From positions 620,001-684,000 of the forward strand of contig NW_024468251.1 in NCBI RefSeq assembly GCF_002104995.1: a DNA stretch of 64,000 nt, read 5' to 3'. Under the pieces are notes generated by a model. That model had not been told where the DNA came from, made no database searches, and worked only from the letters and a program-made list of their open reading frames with translations. This document shows, piece by piece, positions 43,128 to 51,682 of this stretch. Each line of letters starts with the position of its first letter. Within the stretch, counting starts at the first letter, position 1. This DNA is from Linderina pennispora. Taxonomy: Eukaryota; Kickxellomycota; Kickxellomycetes; Kickxellales; Kickxellaceae. Made by a program: the position numbers and the translations under genes.

Positions 43128-43871
43128 CTATGCAATGTCTAGGAAGTTGGTCGCAGTCCGGAACCCGCAGTCCTCGGCAATCGGGGCATTCCCCGGGCGC
43201 ACCGACACCACAGTCTGCAGGCCGGCCTGATCCGCGGCCTGGATCTCCTTGATGCTATCGCTAATGAACAGCACGCGGCTGGGCTCCACGCCAATGTCCT
43301 TTACAATCCGGCTGTAGCTCTCGGGCTCGACCTTGGCGCCAATCTTGGTATCGTAGTAGCCCGAGAACAGTCCCAGCATATTGCCGTGGTCGGAGTGGCC
43401 AAACAGGAGCTTCTGCGCCTCGACGCTGCCCGACGAGTAGATGTACACGTTCTTGCCTGCCTCGACCCACCGGTGGATGGCCATGGAGGCATCGTCGTAG
43501 ATTACACTGACCAGGGCGCCGCTCTCAAAGGCAAATTTCCACATGTACCCCTGCAGGCCCTTGAGCGGCCCGATCTTGCGGTCAGCGCGCATCTGCCACG
43601 ACACGTTCGCCAGGACCTTTTGGCGAATCTCCTCCTGCGAGTCTGCGGCCAGGTCGATGGCAATGGCCTGGGCGAGCCCGTCGGCAACGTCCTTGTTGGC
43701 CTGCTCGGCAATGGACTGGACGTGGGCGCGGACTGTCGGGTCGGTCCAGTGTGTGGTGAGGAACTCGTCGATGTTGCTGGTGATGTAGGGGAACATGGTT
43801 TCGTGCACGAACGTGATGGGCGTCGTGGTGCCCTCAATGTCGAGCACGACCGTATCGTATGTGGCAGCCAT
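43128..43871 (-). CDS. UTR4: Enolase-phosphatase E1 (methionine salvage)
   Basis: HAD-superfamily enzyme that enolises and dephosphorylates 2,3-diketo-5-methylthiopentyl-1-phosphate in the methionine salvage pathway. Intact 247 residues from MAATYDTVVLDIEGTTTPI, which contains the nucleophile and acid Asp11/Glu13 with the family's DIEGTTTPI signature. HAD motif 2 is IYSSGSVEAQKLLF, and motif 4 is VLFISDSIKEIQAA with YYDTKIGAKVEPESY before it. Length matches yeast Utr4 (227) and human ENOPH1 (261). It is divergent from LAMTOR5, sharing a 232-base intergenic region. Confidence 0.95.
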   Translation of the reverse strand: MAATYDTVVLDIEGTTTPITFVHETMFPYITSNIDEFLTTHWTDPTVRAHVQSIAEQANKDVADGLAQAIAIDLAADSQEEIRQKVLANVSWQMRADRKIGPLKGLQGYMWKFAFESGALVSVIYDDASMAIHRWVEAGKNVYIYSSGSVEAQKLLFGHSDHGNMLGLFSGYYDTKIGAKVEPESYSRIVKDIGVEPSRVLFISDSIKEIQAADQAGLQTVVSVRPGNAPIAEDCGFRTATNFLDIA

Positions 43872-44103
43872 TAAGCAGGAAACGAGAAATTTCAGAAAAA
43901 AAGAGTCTGAAGAGATAGCAGCTGTCGCCAAACACTTGGGAAAAAGGAAATCGCTGGCCATTTTTTTTCTCAGTTTTTTTTTTTGCTTTATTGTCTTTTC
44001 CCACCCACAAGAACAGCATAGCGCAATATGCACATATCCTATCTCCGCAAGCGCGCGCGCCTGGGGCACAGCCCCACTACATATCCTCACATAGCTCTAA
44101 CAT
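43872..44103. promoter_or_regulatory. Divergent promoter region of UTR4 and LAMTOR5
   Basis: 232 bases between two outward-reading ATGs. It contains a poly-T/A tract (43962-43983) that could exclude nucleosomes and serve both genes. No specific factor site is claimed. Confidence 0.45.
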
Positions 44104-44400
44104 ATGGAAGCAGAAATCGACAATATCATCGACTCGCTGATCGAAAGCGACCGGACAGTGTTTGGCGTAGTAGTCACGGACGACAGCGGGCTGTGCTTGG
44201 CAACCAGGGGCGACAACATCCCGGAGGAGGCAGCCGGGCTGGTGGCAGCCATTGCCAACCGGTCAGAGAACTTTCTGTCGCAGCCTAACGCCGAGGTGGT
44301 GTATTCGCCGGTGGCAAAGATCGAGGCGGAGAACATGGTTGTTTTGGTGCGGAGAATCGACACGGTCGTGGTCGGGATCTTCAAACACCGGGACACATAG
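44104..44400 (+). CDS. Ragulator complex subunit LAMTOR5-like
   Basis: Small roadblock-fold protein, 98 residues, intact. The order matches LAMTOR5 (HBXIP): an N-terminal MEAEIDNIIDSLIES helix, FGVVVTDDSGLCLATRGD strand pair, EEAAGLVAAIANRSE helix, then VVYSPVAKIEAENMVVLVRRIDTVVVGIFK. Ragulator anchors Rag GTPases and TORC1 on the lysosome or vacuole. Saccharomyces uses the divergent Ego proteins instead, so a recognisable LAMTOR5 supports an early-diverging fungus. Other small roadblock proteins are a possible alternative. Confidence 0.72.
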   Translation: MEAEIDNIIDSLIESDRTVFGVVVTDDSGLCLATRGDNIPEEAAGLVAAIANRSENFLSQPNAEVVYSPVAKIEAENMVVLVRRIDTVVVGIFKHRDT

Positions 44401-44487
44401 GGCTGGGGGGTTTTCATTTAGAAACAGGGCTTTTATGAGGGAAACGAAAAATGAGAATGAAGCTTTTAGATATCATCTATGGACGCT

Positions 44488-46743
44488 CTACTCCTCGTTG
44501 AGGGCAATGACGGCCATGATGGCCAGGCCGACCAGCATTGCGGCAATCTCGACCAGGGCCATGTTCACATTGCGCTTCAGCCGCAGCTCCTCGCTGACCT
44601 TGCTCTGGCGCTCCCCATGTTGCTCCTCCTCCTCATCGGGCTGCAGCAGATCGGGCAGCACCGACACAGTGCCGACATAAATGAATCCGCCGGCCGTGAA
44701 GGGAATAACAAGCTTACTCCACGGAACACCGGCCACGGTCGCTGGGAACAGGCCCAGGAGACCCGACACGAACTCTGGCAGAATCGACGCGCCCTTCGCC
44801 CCGCCTGGGACAAACAGCGGCGCGCCCTTGGTAAGCAGCCCCGAGACATTCAGAACGTTGCCACTGCCGGCCTCCTCGATCAGAATGCCGGCAATGGTAC
44901 CGGCAATGGCGCCCAGGGCGGTAAAGAACTGCGACGCCAGGGCCGACGACCGCGAGAACCCAGACTGCACCAGAATGGCAAAGTCGCCCAGCTCGTGGGG
45001 GATCTCGTGGAAGAACACGGCGACAAAGGTCGACAGGCCCGCAGCATGGCTCAGGTAGAACGACGCAGCCATGGCCAGCCCGTCGGTGAAGTTGTGGGTG
45101 GCATCGGCGATCAGATTCAGATACGCTGACATCTTCACCTGCCTCTTGGCCGGCGCCCCGTGCGACTCGCCATCGCTGGCCGCGTCCTTCTCGTCATCGC
45201 TCTTGTTCGTCCGCCGCTTGCGCAGGTTCTGCTTGCCGTCGGCTACTGAGCTCGATGCGGCCGCTGTGGGCTTCGCGCTGTGCGAGTGGCCATGCGAGTG
45301 GCCATGCGAGTGGCCGTGCGAGTGGCCGTCTCCAAAGATACGCATAAACTTGTCCACTACAACAAACACCAGCAGGCCGACGAAGATTGCGCATCCATAC
45401 ACAGTGTTGCGCGTCGCCTCAGGCACGTCGTCGTCGTGGCTATGGCTGTGGCCGTGGTGATCGTGGCCATCCGAGAACATATGCGGAAGCAGGTGCAGAA
45501 ACACATCACCGAGCAGCCCGCCCACGGCAAAGCCGACCATCACCCGCAGCGCCCTGTTGGGAATGGACGACGGCGTGGCAAACAGAATCAGGTTCGGGAA
45601 CAGCGAAATGTAAAAGGTGGCCAGCAGCGACGACATGGCCGGGTTGCCCTTGGGGAACAGCCCGCCCAGCAGCTTCTCCAGCCCCGACGTCCTCTGCGCC
45701 GCACGCTTCTCGTGGATGTGGTCGTGCGGCATGTCGTGGTGGCCGCTCAGGTGCGCAAACGGACACCCGCCGTCCTTGGCTGCCTCGCGCTCAAACAGCT
45801 GCTTGGCCGGGTTGCGTGCTTCCTTGGCGCCGCACCCGCACCCGCACCCGCCGTCGGGGTGGCCGTGGCTCGCGTGGTGCACGTCGAAGCGGGTCTCCTT
45901 GTGGCCAGCATACTCGTCGACATGGAACTCCATGCTGGGATTCAGCTCCTTGGACAGAATCGGGCAGTTGCCCTTCATGTACGCAATTGCCTGAGCCGCC
46001 GTCATCTGCCCCGCCCGGTACTCGGCGCGCACGCGCTGGAAGTGCGGGCAGTTGTTGAGCAGCGGCGACGTCGTGTCGCACAGCACGTCCATGGCTTTGA
46101 CCGCCGCGCGCTGGACCGCGGGCTCCTCGCTGGTCTCGTCAACGCCATAAAGCATATCCGACAGCTCACGGCACTGGTCGGCCATCGACCTGCCCTCGAT
46201 GTCCTGCGGCCGGACCGGTGGCGAGAAGAACGGGCACCGCTGCGCTAACTCCTTGATGGCCCGCGACGGCTCCAGCCGCCCGTCCGCATACCGGCCCTTG
46301 ATCTGGTTGAACGTCGGGCACTGCGTCAGCGACGGGCACGCCAGCTTCACCAGCGCATCCATCACCTGCTTGGGCTCTCCGCTGCCGTCCCACACGGCCT
46401 TTGTCAGCTTGTCCAGTTGGCGGCAGTCGGCTGTCGGCGCATGCCCGGCGTGCTTGTCCGGTTCCGCCATTGCCTGCCGGACTGCCTCCTCAAGCTCCGA
46501 GGCGCTGGTGATGGATGCCCCGCGGATGATCGGGCAATTGTGCGAGTCTAGTTCGTCGAACGCCTGCTTGGCTGTGATCTTGCCTGGAAGCAGCTCGTCC
46601 TTGACCACATGGTCAAAGAGCGGGCACCGTCCGAATAGGTCGAGCGCCGGGTCGGCACTGTGTGCAGCGATGCCGGCAAGGCACGCAAGGAGCAGCACTG
46701 CTGCGAGTAGGAGCAGCCGCTTGGATAGTTGGCCTGCTCTCAT
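44488..46743 (-). CDS. ZIP-family zinc transporter (KE4/SLC39A7-like) with Cys-rich lumenal extension
   Basis: Predicted secretory-pathway zinc exporter, 751 residues, one exon. Signal sequence at 1-28. Residues 38-262 form an unusual Cys-Pro module repeated about three times (see findings). A His-rich loop with HGHPDGGCGCGCG and CPFAH follows, then the ZIP membrane domain from about 365. Its diagnostic helices IV and V read NLIADATHNFTDGLAMAASF (543-562) and FFHEIPHELGDF (577-588), the KE4-type metal site. Two His-rich cytosolic or lumenal loops are present: HDHHGHSHSHDDD and a fourfold HSHG run near 473-488. A lysine/acid-rich loop (RKRRTNKSDDEKD) precedes helix IV. ER or Golgi location is inferred from the KE4 subfamily. 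Confidence 0.88.
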   Translation of the reverse strand: MRAGQLSKRLLLLAAVLLLACLAGIAAHSADPALDLFGRCPLFDHVVKDELLPGKITAKQAFDELDSHNCPIIRGASITSASELEEAVRQAMAEPDKHAGHAPTADCRQLDKLTKAVWDGSGEPKQVMDALVKLACPSLTQCPTFNQIKGRYADGRLEPSRAIKELAQRCPFFSPPVRPQDIEGRSMADQCRELSDMLYGVDETSEEPAVQRAAVKAMDVLCDTTSPLLNNCPHFQRVRAEYRAGQMTAAQAIAYMKGNCPILSKELNPSMEFHVDEYAGHKETRFDVHHASHGHPDGGCGCGCGAKEARNPAKQLFEREAAKDGGCPFAHLSGHHDMPHDHIHEKRAAQRTSGLEKLLGGLFPKGNPAMSSLLATFYISLFPNLILFATPSSIPNRALRVMVGFAVGGLLGDVFLHLLPHMFSDGHDHHGHSHSHDDDVPEATRNTVYGCAIFVGLLVFVVVDKFMRIFGDGHSHGHSHGHSHGHSHSAKPTAAASSSVADGKQNLRKRRTNKSDDEKDAASDGESHGAPAKRQVKMSAYLNLIADATHNFTDGLAMAASFYLSHAAGLSTFVAVFFHEIPHELGDFAILVQSGFSRSSALASQFFTALGAIAGTIAGILIEEAGSGNVLNVSGLLTKGAPLFVPGGAKGASILPEFVSGLLGLFPATVAGVPWSKLVIPFTAGGFIYVGTVSVLPDLLQPDEEEEQHGERQSKVSEELRLKRNVNMALVEIAAMLVGLAIMAVIALNEE

Positions 46744-47067
46744 TAAAGGGGGTTGCGAATTTGCTTGCGATGTAAAGAGGGGTAAGGGAGGATAGCGGGT
46801 AATACAAGAAGGTGCTGGCGTTAAAAAAAAAATTCAGGGGAGGAAAAACGTGTGCTATTTATTCGCCACTGTGCGAAACAAGCCGGGCTTTAGCGAAATG
46901 CGTTGGGTTTCTTGAACCACTAAAATTATAACGGAGCACATCCTGCTCCTGCCCACACCGGCCCGCTGCCAACGCACCACGAAACCCAGCCCCTGTTCCA
47001 CCGGTGACTGCCCGCTTCAAAACCAGCTACTGAAGTGTTTCAAAAAATGGTCCTTTTTATTACATGA
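46744..47067. other. Intergenic, no gene seen
   Basis: Leader of the zinc transporter and 3' flank of H2A.Z. A poly-A run lies at 46823-46831. Nothing else recognised. Confidence 0.5.
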
Positions 47068-47602
47068 CTAGTTAGGCGCCGACTTCTTTCCCTTCTCCAT
47101 TAGCTGCTTGTGGATATACGGGATCACGCCGCCGCCCGCAATCGTCGCCTTCACCAGCAGATCCAGCTCGTCGTCGCCCCGGATCGCAAGCTGCAGGTGC
47201 CGCGGCGAAATCCGCTTCGACTTCAGGTCGCGCGCCGCGTTCCCCGCCAGCTCCAGCACCTCTGCCACCAGGTACTCCAGCACCGCCGCTGTGTACACTG
47301 CCGCCTTCGCCCCCACCCGCGTCGAGTGCTGCGTTTCCCGCTTCAGGTACCGGTGCACACGCCCCACAGGGAACTGTAGCCCCGCCTTCGATGACCGCGA
47401 CTGCACGCGCTTCTGCGACCCGCTCCCTGCGAATTTGCCGCCCGTCGCTGCCGGTCCTGTAACTCCCTTGGCTGGCTACAATTAATTTCATGCCATGACA
47501 TCAGCCCGTGGTTCTCGCCCCCATTGGCCAGAATAATCCTCCACCCATCATGGGCTGCCCATGCTGGACCGCCTGCAACCAAACCCCCTTTCCACTCACC
47601 AT
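47068..47602 (-). CDS. HTZ1: Histone H2A.Z, two exons
   Basis: Variant histone placed at promoters by SWR1. Exon 1 is the ATG alone (47600-47602), directly followed by donor GTGAGT. The 124-base intron (47476-47599) has GCTGAT as a likely branch and acceptor TTGTAG. Exon 2 (47068-47475) continues [45 protein letters not shown]. Total 136 residues. H2A.Z features: [30 protein letters not shown] and the C-terminal docking segment [16 protein letters not shown]; the canonical H2A SQ tail is absent. Without the intron no suitable start exists, which supports the unusual single-codon exon. Confidence 0.88.
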
Positions 47603-48017
47603 TGATGACTATGCTATTTTGTTTTTTGGCTTGTCGGTGTCTAGAGTCTGCAACTAGTAAAAGAAGAGACCCAATTTTTAATTGATAGCGCTGGCTGTCT
47701 GGCTATCGAAAACTATGTGCGCGTTAGAAGAAAGAGGCGCGTTTCAGACGCGAAAAATAACCCGTGGCAGAAAAAGTTAGAGTGAGAAAAAAAAAGTGAG
47801 AGAGGAGAAGAAAATGCTCAGCAACCCCAAGTCCAGCTTGGGGCAAGCAATGCTGGCCACAATTTTTTCCAAATCGCATAATTTGAGGGTAGCGCCCGGT
47901 GATTGGCGGGGCGATACGCTGCCTGGTCAAACCCGACCACTTTTCCACACACAAAACGCCATTTGCAACCGTCCTTTACTCTAAACACCGCTTTTTTCCT
48001 TCACATTACAGCTCACA
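47603..48017. promoter_or_regulatory. Divergent promoter region of H2A.Z and centrin-like gene
   Basis: 415 bases between outward-reading starts. It contains GATTGGCGGGGCG near 47900, an inverted CCAAT box next to a GC box, typical of histone and cell-cycle promoters. Factor identity is not shown. Confidence 0.4.
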
Positions 48018-48737
48018 ATGAACCGGCCGGAAGGCAGCAAGCGGAACCTGCGGTCGAACTCCAGCGTCCGCCGCACATCAGCGGCCGCTGGCACACCGGC
48101 CTCGACTCGACCAACCCGCTCGCGCATTGCCGAAACCTCCCGGCGCCCCACACAAAGCCAGACGACGCCCACAGACACGCACCGGGTCCTCCGCCAGCAC
48201 AGCCAGCCGTCGTGGGAGCCTTCGCAGCAGGACTGGCGCGACCGCATGAACCAGCATGACCAGCAGCCAATGTACTCGGGCAGCCCGACTGCGGAGCAGC
48301 AGGACGACATCCACAGGCTATTTCAGAGCCTTGACCACAAGGGCCGCGGCGTGATCTCGTCGCACAAACTGCGCGTGGCAATGGCGGAGATGGGGCTGGA
48401 TGCGCCCACAGCAGAGGAGCTGAACGAGTGGGTGGCCGAGGTGGACCCAAAGGATACGGGCAGGATCAACTATGAGCAGTTTGAGGAGTTCATGGCTAGG
48501 CGCCTGGAGGAGGCCGACCAGCAGGACCAGATGATGAATGCCTTCAGGCTGTTCAAGCCTGGATCAGGCAGAGAGGGCATTACGTTTGGGGATCTGAAGC
48601 AGATTGCGAGCCATCTGGGCGAGAGTATCCCCGACGAGGAGCTGCACGAGATGATCAACATTGCCGACACCCAGGATACGGGTCAGGTCAGCTTCGAGGA
48701 CTTTTCGCGTATTATGCTCAAGACCGGGCTGTTTTAG
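48018..48737 (+). CDS. Centrin-like EF-hand protein (CDC31 type)
   Basis: EF-hand protein of 239 residues, intact. The first 90 residues are polar, Arg/Ser/Thr/Gln-rich and probably disordered. The rest has four EF-hand units in centrin order, starting SPTAEQQDDIHRLFQSLD. The loops are degenerate: unit 1 LDHKGRGVISSH, unit 2 VDPKDTGRINYEQF (Gln at position 12), unit 3 lacks a clear loop (PGSGREGITF), unit 4 DTQDTGQVSFED. Calcium binding is likely weak. Centrins act at spindle pole bodies or basal bodies, nuclear pores and TREX-2. The long N-terminal tail and weak loops could mean a divergent paralogue rather than the main CDC31. Confidence 0.7.
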   Translation: MNRPEGSKRNLRSNSSVRRTSAAAGTPASTRPTRSRIAETSRRPTQSQTTPTDTHRVLRQHSQPSWEPSQQDWRDRMNQHDQQPMYSGSPTAEQQDDIHRLFQSLDHKGRGVISSHKLRVAMAEMGLDAPTAEELNEWVAEVDPKDTGRINYEQFEEFMARRLEEADQQDQMMNAFRLFKPGSGREGITFGDLKQIASHLGESIPDEELHEMINIADTQDTGQVSFEDFSRIMLKTGLF

Positions 48738-48765
48738 CTGTTGTTGCATTATTAAAAAGCCCTTT

Positions 48766-49428
48766 CTACTCAAATAGCTGCGGCAGTACCGACGGGAGCT
48801 GGTGAATTCTATCAATTTTGTAGTCTCCGGCAGGCTCGTCGACCGCGTGCGGCGAGACGTGGACAGCTGTCCAGCCGAATTCCTTGGCCATGGCCACGTT
48901 CTTTGCGCTATCGTCGACAAAGAAGCACTTTGTCGGATCCCGAGCGCCCGCCTCCTGCATCGCCTTCTCGTACGCGGGCCGCTCGGGCTTGCACGCGAAG
49001 TTGTGCTCTGAGTAGTCACAGTATGTAATGCCCTCGAACAGATCTCTGACGCCCAGGCACTTTAGTACCCGCTCCGCATGCTCCAGTCCCGCATTCGTGA
49101 ACGCCCACTTGCGTGCCTTCACGCGCTGGATCATCTGGCGCAGCTCCGGGTCGCACTTGATCACCTCCTCCAGGGGCAGGCTGCCGTCGACCTTCTCGTT
49201 AAAGGCGCGCGGATCAATGTGGTGGTGCTTGATCAGCCCGCGGACTGAGAGCCCGTAGTCGCGGTAGTACTGGCCGCATGTCTTGGCCACGTCGGCGTGG
49301 TCCAGCCCCACTTCGCGTGCGAATGCGTAGATGCGCTCCTTCATCATCAGGTCGATGCCCACTGTGGGCGGGTAGAGGCAGTTGTCGATGTCGAAAAAGA
49401 ACACGGACTCGTACGTGAATGAAACCAT
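48766..49428 (-). CDS. HAD-family pyrimidine 5'-nucleotidase (SDT1/PHM8 type)
   Basis: Phosphatase on nucleoside monophosphates or lysophosphatidate in the yeast relatives. Intact 220 residues from MVSFTYESVFFFDIDNCLYPP. The nucleophile motif is DIDNCLY (the D-x-D-x-x-LY form of this subgroup); HAD motif 2 is WAFTNAGLEHAERVL; motif 3 Lys is in ACKPERPAYEKAM; motif 4 is CFFVDDSAKNV. It ends 29 bases from the stop of the centrin-like gene, so the two are tightly convergent. Confidence 0.9.
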   Translation of the reverse strand: MVSFTYESVFFFDIDNCLYPPTVGIDLMMKERIYAFAREVGLDHADVAKTCGQYYRDYGLSVRGLIKHHHIDPRAFNEKVDGSLPLEEVIKCDPELRQMIQRVKARKWAFTNAGLEHAERVLKCLGVRDLFEGITYCDYSEHNFACKPERPAYEKAMQEAGARDPTKCFFVDDSAKNVAMAKEFGWTAVHVSPHAVDEPAGDYKIDRIHQLPSVLPQLFE

Positions 49429-50437
49429 GGTTGCAAGAGATAAAAGTGCAAAAATGTGCTGTACAGGTTGGGTAGAAGAGGAAAGGCTGTTGGGCTACAC
49501 AAGACTATCAGCAAGATGGTTTGTCTTTTGCGCACAGCAAGGTGCTCTACCGCAGCAGCTGGTCTGACAAATCAAAAGCACAGAATGTGCCAGTATGGTA
49601 ATCTGATTCCGGCAATTCATGATGAGGGGTTTTAGCTGCGAATGTTTGCTAAGCAGCTGGTGAACAATCTGCAGAACCATGTGCACGAATGTTTGCGAGC
49701 TATGGCAGTATCAGCCCCTACTGTGTGTATATGCTGCGAATTAAAGATGATGATGGTCTATAGATCGATAACATCATCACTGCATATCACTTATAACAGG
49801 GATCAAGCGTGCCAAAATCAATAGTACAGTTGGCGGATGAGTGTTTTTGCTCAAATTTCTGTTTCTGGCAACATTATGTCTACCGGCAGCGCGCAGCAAA
49901 GGGCAATTAACTAAGATGTCAGTCAGATATGCAGCAGTACGCACAACCTCTGATAGAGGTGGCAAGGAGGGGGTGGGTTGGCCGACCCTGCCATAATCAA
50001 GAACTGACATTGTAGATGGATGTCCAGTGTTCACATGCGGCACGAATAAGGACCATACAGCTTCTAAAATTCGTCGACGGTCAGCACTGCTGGGATGCTG
50101 TGGGTGTGCATTTTGTGCAAGAGGGATTCTTTGGGAGAATCTACTGGCTGATAGGATCCATAGGCATTGGCGTTGTTACGCACACCAACAGGGTTGATTA
50201 CGACTCGGATAACGATTATCAGGTAATAAAGGCGAAAGGCCGCCTCGTTGGCATATTCCCAAACGTCCGATCTATTACTTTCGATGTGGATTAATCTGAA
50301 AAGTATTGCCAACCAGAGGTAGCATATCTGTATGCGAGGTACTCTTCTCTGCCAATGGAGGATGACAGACAGTCTGTGTTAAGGGACAATTTAGGAGTAG
50401 GATTACTGCAATGACTTGTTGGATAATTAACAGACAC
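49429..50437. other. Intergenic region with possible gene fragments
   Basis: About 1 kb upstream of the LTR. A 92-codon plus-strand frame (50016-50294) ends RLVGIFPNVRSITFDVD, which recalls the leucine-rich strands of the F-box-like family; it may be a decayed fragment. Otherwise nothing is recognised. Confidence 0.35.
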
Positions 50438-50680
50438 TGTTACGCGCCTGCTGCAGCTGTCCCTGACGTCGACATGTCAGCAGAATCAAGCGACAGCATG
50501 CTAGGCGCCAACGAGAGCCCCGCTACAGCCTACGATACGGAGGTAGCGTCTAGACTCTGATAAATTGCAAAGATGGCCGTATTGAAAACACCCCTGCGCA
50601 ACTCGTCTATTCCCTTTTCTCTCTTTTCTTAAGTATTAAATATATCTTTTAAAATCCCCACACATTCAACAAACACAACA
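50438..50680 (+). mobile_element. 5' LTR of a decayed retrotransposon
   Basis: 243 bases from TGTTACGCGCC to AACACAACA, the same length and ends as the solo LTR at 7395-7637, with about one difference in ten bases. It includes the TATTAAATATATC promoter-like tract. No matching 3' LTR is found before the polymerase epsilon gene, so the element is 3'-truncated. Confidence 0.85.
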
Positions 50681-50743
50681 AGTTTATTTAATACTCAACT
50701 ACATTCTTTATATAAAATATCAGAAAACGACAATACGCAGAAT

Positions 50744-51682
50744 ATGGGTTTACGGTCAGATACGTTTAACGCAGACCCATTGCCAAGTACCTCGCATGAC
50801 ATCCTCGCGGATAGCCATACTGCAGGGGAAAATAGCATGAACCAGGGTGGATCTGCCGACAGCACTACAAGAGTGCTTGACCCGGCCGCGATCCAGACCC
50901 AGGCTGCAATTCAAGTCAGCATACAGAAGATCATTGCTGGTATAGAGCCATTCTCTGGTGACCCTGCTGGGCCAACTACTGTGATGTGGCTGAACATGGT
51001 AGATAAGAATCTGGCGCTTTTCGCTACGACTGATATCTCCAAGGAGGTGATTGTTGAATACGTACAGAAGCGGCTGACTGGACAAGCTGAGGCGATTATG
51101 CATGGCCACGAGTTCACCAGCCGCTCGGCTTTTGGACATGCTCTGAGAACAGCCTTTCCTGAGTCAATATTTATTGATGATGCTCGAGCCAAAATGGACA
51201 ATATGGCAACGTTCGAGAACCTGCTAGCCGGAAGTATTCGGGCTGAAGGTCTCAAGCTATTGCGCCATGCAGGCGTCAACAATACGCACACCACGATGCT
51301 CGCCAGAACACTAGCTGAGATGGATGGATATGCATGGGTCGATGCGCGGCTAAAGCCAGAGGAAGCAACGGTTGACAACATCGATGACGCACCCAAGGCT
51401 TTTGGGCGTAGTGTTTCTATTCGCCGGGCTGCTGGTGTAGCTAAGAACCCCAAAGCAACGATACTGGGAAAAGCTAGGACTTCCAACGGTGAGCACAAAA
51501 AGGCAATGCCTGAGAGCGATGAAGCGTCCGATACATCCAAGCGTAAGCAGCGTAAGCAGCGTCAGCGCAAAAAGGACCGTGAGCGGATCAGGATTCTTGA
51601 GGAGAAGATTGCGAGTATGGAGTTATCAATGGCAGCGAAACCAAAACCCGCAACTACTCGCCCTAGCCACCCAAAAGCGTAG
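50744..51682 (+). CDS. Retrotransposon gag-like protein
   Basis: Open frame of 312 residues starting MGLRSDTFNADPL. The central part (about 60-190) resembles retrotransposon capsid: IEPFSGDPAGPTTVMWLNMVD, then YVQKRLTGQAEAIMHGHEF and SAFGHALRTAFPES. The C-terminus is very basic (KRKQRKQRQRKKDRERIR) followed by a short coiled-coil-like stretch; there is no CCHC knuckle. It is intact apart from being part of a truncated element, so capsid-like protein could still be made if the LTR promoter works. Confidence 0.72.
   Translation: MGLRSDTFNADPLPSTSHDILADSHTAGENSMNQGGSADSTTRVLDPAAIQTQAAIQVSIQKIIAGIEPFSGDPAGPTTVMWLNMVDKNLALFATTDISKEVIVEYVQKRLTGQAEAIMHGHEFTSRSAFGHALRTAFPESIFIDDARAKMDNMATFENLLAGSIRAEGLKLLRHAGVNNTHTTMLARTLAEMDGYAWVDARLKPEEATVDNIDDAPKAFGRSVSIRRAAGVAKNPKATILGKARTSNGEHKKAMPESDEASDTSKRKQRKQRQRKKDRERIRILEEKIASMELSMAAKPKPATTRPSHPKA
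51670..51676 (+). promoter_or_regulatory. Candidate -1 ribosomal frameshift site (CCCAAAA) at the gag-pol junction
   Basis: In the gag frame the codons CCA and AAA lie in the form C CCA AAA, a canonical X XXY YYZ heptamer, four bases before the gag stop at 51680. Slipping back one base enters the frame that stays open through the protease. No downstream pseudoknot was modelled. Confidence 0.6.
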
